NCBI RefSeq assembly: GCF_003072505.1 | Contig: NZ_NTGB01000001.1 | Coordinates: forward strand, 2,669,622 to 2,733,621 | Origin: Polynucleobacter rarus | GTDB taxonomy: Bacteria; Pseudomonadota; Gammaproteobacteria; Burkholderiales; Burkholderiaceae | Direction of reading: 5' to 3' | DNA length: 64,000 nucleotides | Shown here: piece by piece, positions 62,578 to 64,000 of the stretch | How positions within the stretch are numbered: the stretch's first letter is position 1 | How the letters are laid out: every line of letters begins with the position of its first letter | Notes under the pieces: model-generated | Database searches by the model: none | The model's input: only the letters and a program-made list of their open reading frames with translations | What the model was told of the DNA's origin: nothing | Translations under genes and position numbers: made by a program

Positions 62578-62618
62578 GAGTTTTATATTCTACTGTCACG
62601 AATTGATCATTGACCCAT

Positions 62619-63410
62619 ATGCCTAAAGTATCTGTTTATATCATCGCTTTTAATGAAGAAAGAAAAATTGCAGATGCAATTCATAGTGTTGCTTGGGCTG
62701 ATGAAATTATTGTCATTGATTCGCATAGTAAGGACCGAACCGCTACCATTGCAGAAGAACTTGGCGCCAAAGTTGTCCAAGTTGAATTCAAGGGGTTTGG
62801 TCAATTAAGACGCGATGCAGTCAGTGCTTGTTCACATGAGTGGGTCTTTAGTTTAGATAGCGATGAGCGATGCACGCCAATGGCGGCTCAAGAAATTCAA
62901 CAAATTATTAACCAAAATCTTAGTGATGTTTGTTATGTTCCTCGGCGAAACTTTTTCTTAGGTAAAAAAATAGAACATTCGGGATGGTATCCTAACTATC
63001 GACAACCCCAGCTATTTAAAAAATCATGCCTAACTTATGACAATAGTCCTGTCCACGAGGGATATGAAATTTCTAAAGGCGCAAAGGTGATTTATTTAAA
63101 TCATGCGATTTGGCAATTGCCGTTCAATGACTTAAGTGAGTCTATTGCAAAAATGAATCGATACTCTACCTTAGGTGCGTCGAAAAGTCGTCAGAAAGGT
63201 TCAACCTATGCAAAAGCGCTTGGACATGCTAGCTGGGCGTTTATTCGACATTATTTCTTTAAAAAAGGCTTCTTGGATGGCTGGGCAGGATTTTTTATTG
63301 CTTTCTCCTATTTTGAGGTCACCCTGTACCGTTATGCCAAAGCAGTTGAGCTCGCTCATCACGAGGAGTGGGATGCACAATGGAAACAAATTCAAAAGAC
63401 AGACGTGTAA
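62619..63410 (+). CDS. Family 2 glycosyltransferase, WaaE/KdtX-like
   Basis: A 263-residue glycosyltransferase. The N-terminal MPKVSVYIIAFNEERKIADA, DEIIVIDSHSKDRT and the DSDERC metal site (DxD type) match the LPS core glucosyltransferase group WaaE/KdtX. The C-terminal third has a hydrophobic patch (GWAGFFIAFSYFEVTLYRYA) for membrane attachment. ATG at 62619 is chosen as the family start. An MFS gene follows after five bases. Confidence 0.87.
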   Translation: MPKVSVYIIAFNEERKIADAIHSVAWADEIIVIDSHSKDRTATIAEELGAKVVQVEFKGFGQLRRDAVSACSHEWVFSLDSDERCTPMAAQEIQQIINQNLSDVCYVPRRNFFLGKKIEHSGWYPNYRQPQLFKKSCLTYDNSPVHEGYEISKGAKVIYLNHAIWQLPFNDLSESIAKMNRYSTLGASKSRQKGSTYAKALGHASWAFIRHYFFKKGFLDGWAGFFIAFSYFEVTLYRYAKAVELAHHEEWDAQWKQIQKTDV

Positions 63411-63415
63411 AAATA

Positions 63416-64000
63416 ATGAGCTCCCGTAAATATAATCTCGTTTTGTATCTCGTCGCCACAACTTTCTTTATGGAAACCCTGGATAGTACGGTGATTGCAA
63501 CTGCTCTACCTAAAATGGCAGAGGACTTTGGGGTTGCTCCCGTGGATGTTGGTATCGGTATTACCGCGTATCTCCTAACTTTAGCTACTCTGATTCCGAT
63601 TAGTGCTTGGTTAGCCGATCGGTTTGGTACCCGAAATATCTTTACCATTGCCATTATTATTTTTACTGGCTCCTCTATTTTGTGTGGCTTGAGCGAAAGT
63701 CTTTGGTTCTTTACCCTATCTAGAGTTTTACAGGGAGTTGGCGGGGCGCTCATGGTGCCAGTAGGTAGAATCATCGTTCTGAGAAACACCAAAACCGAGG
63801 ACATTATTAGAGCCGTTGGTTTAATTACTTGGCCTGGTCTGATTGGGCCGGTGGTTGGGCCTGCAATTGGCGGCTTTTTAACGAGTTATGCCACTTGGCA
63901 TTGGATATTTTTCATTAATGTACCGATTGGTATTGTTGGAATTTATTTGAGCTGGGTACTAATTGAGCCATTTAAAGAACAAAATCAGAAGCCGCTTGAT
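63416..64000 (+). CDS. DHA2-family drug exporter, N-terminal part
   Basis: ATG at 63416 opens a frame of 195 codons that runs off the window. The start FFMETLDSTVIATALPKMAE and the DHA2 motif GVGGALMVPVGRIIVLR, then GLIGPVVGPAIGGFLTSYAT and WHWIFFINVPIG, are characteristic of EmrB-type 14-helix exporters. It lies five bases after the glycosyltransferase. The cargo cannot be told from the fragment. Confidence 0.9.
   Translation, partial: MSSRKYNLVLYLVATTFFMETLDSTVIATALPKMAEDFGVAPVDVGIGITAYLLTLATLIPISAWLADRFGTRNIFTIAIIIFTGSSILCGLSESLWFFTLSRVLQGVGGALMVPVGRIIVLRNTKTEDIIRAVGLITWPGLIGPVVGPAIGGFLTSYATWHWIFFINVPIGIVGIYLSWVLIEPFKEQNQKPLD

Overview
The window looks like chromosome from a low-GC member of the Burkholderiaceae, most likely Polynucleobacter or a close relative. 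This is inferred from four Bug/TctC-type periplasmic receptors, SorAB sulfite dehydrogenase, a CIO-type cytochrome bd, an AT-rich composition with mostly single genes or two- to four-gene operons, and frequent TTG/GTG starts with clear AAGGAG-like ribosome sites. No sequence search could be run, so the taxonomic call is tentative. There is no rRNA, intact tRNA, CRISPR array, transposase or integrase.

Region 1 (1-14,260) is the most unusual part. It holds short gene modules separated by fragments of the 3' half of a tRNA-Phe gene, all in the + orientation. Two fragments are nearly intact (476-525 and 4271-4317) and the others are decayed (2463-2506, 5864-5882, 8821-8841, 14019-14042). Several keep a relic of a tRNA-type hairpin terminator, and three are followed at 160-190 bases by a decayed or intact GTCCTTTTAAAGGAC palindrome. 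The modules are mazEF; sorAB; an OprB-type porin with Fur-like boxes; tspO and an HPP protein; a Bug receptor with a hydrolase and a BLUF photoreceptor; then a GNAT enzyme, a lipoprotein hydrolase and a PstS-like/porin operon. The simplest reading is an accretion island built by repeated insertion at one tRNA-Phe gene.

Region 2 (14,263-26,300) carries respiration and envelope genes. It has a CIO-type cytochrome bd oxidase (cioAB), a CBS protein, an orphan TupA-like binding protein, an exported acetamidase/formamidase, a fragment of a cation diffusion facilitator, a zinc alcohol dehydrogenase, a bacterial alternative oxidase, two small His-containing proteins, and two exported hydrolases. Region 3 (26,400-35,100) has thiol/redox proteins, an SbtA-like bicarbonate transporter divergent from a LysR regulator, an arsenic locus (arsH divergent from arsR-arsC-aqpS), a third OprB porin with a Fur-like box, and small DUF proteins.

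Region 4 (35,100-50,800) has an amino-acid-type binding protein, an adenine salvage pair (nucleosidase and apt, divergent with 5 bases between start codons), katG with an upstream palindrome, a Crp-family regulator, and a catabolic group. That group contains an esterase, a Tat-signal FMN hydroxy-acid dehydrogenase with a CXXCH motif, two Bug receptors, an Ldh2-type dehydrogenase, an SDR lacking its catalytic Tyr, and a Tat-signal MmgE/PrpD protein. It ends with a photolyase. Region 5 (50,800-64,000) has a phosphatase, a periplasmic double rhodanese, a YadGH-like ABC exporter, a probable copper-uptake operon (DUF2946, YcnI, TonB receptor), a MAPEG protein followed by an MFS remnant, UspA, a fourth Bug receptor, TerC, EamA, an LPS-type glycosyltransferase and the start of a DHA2-family exporter that runs off the window.
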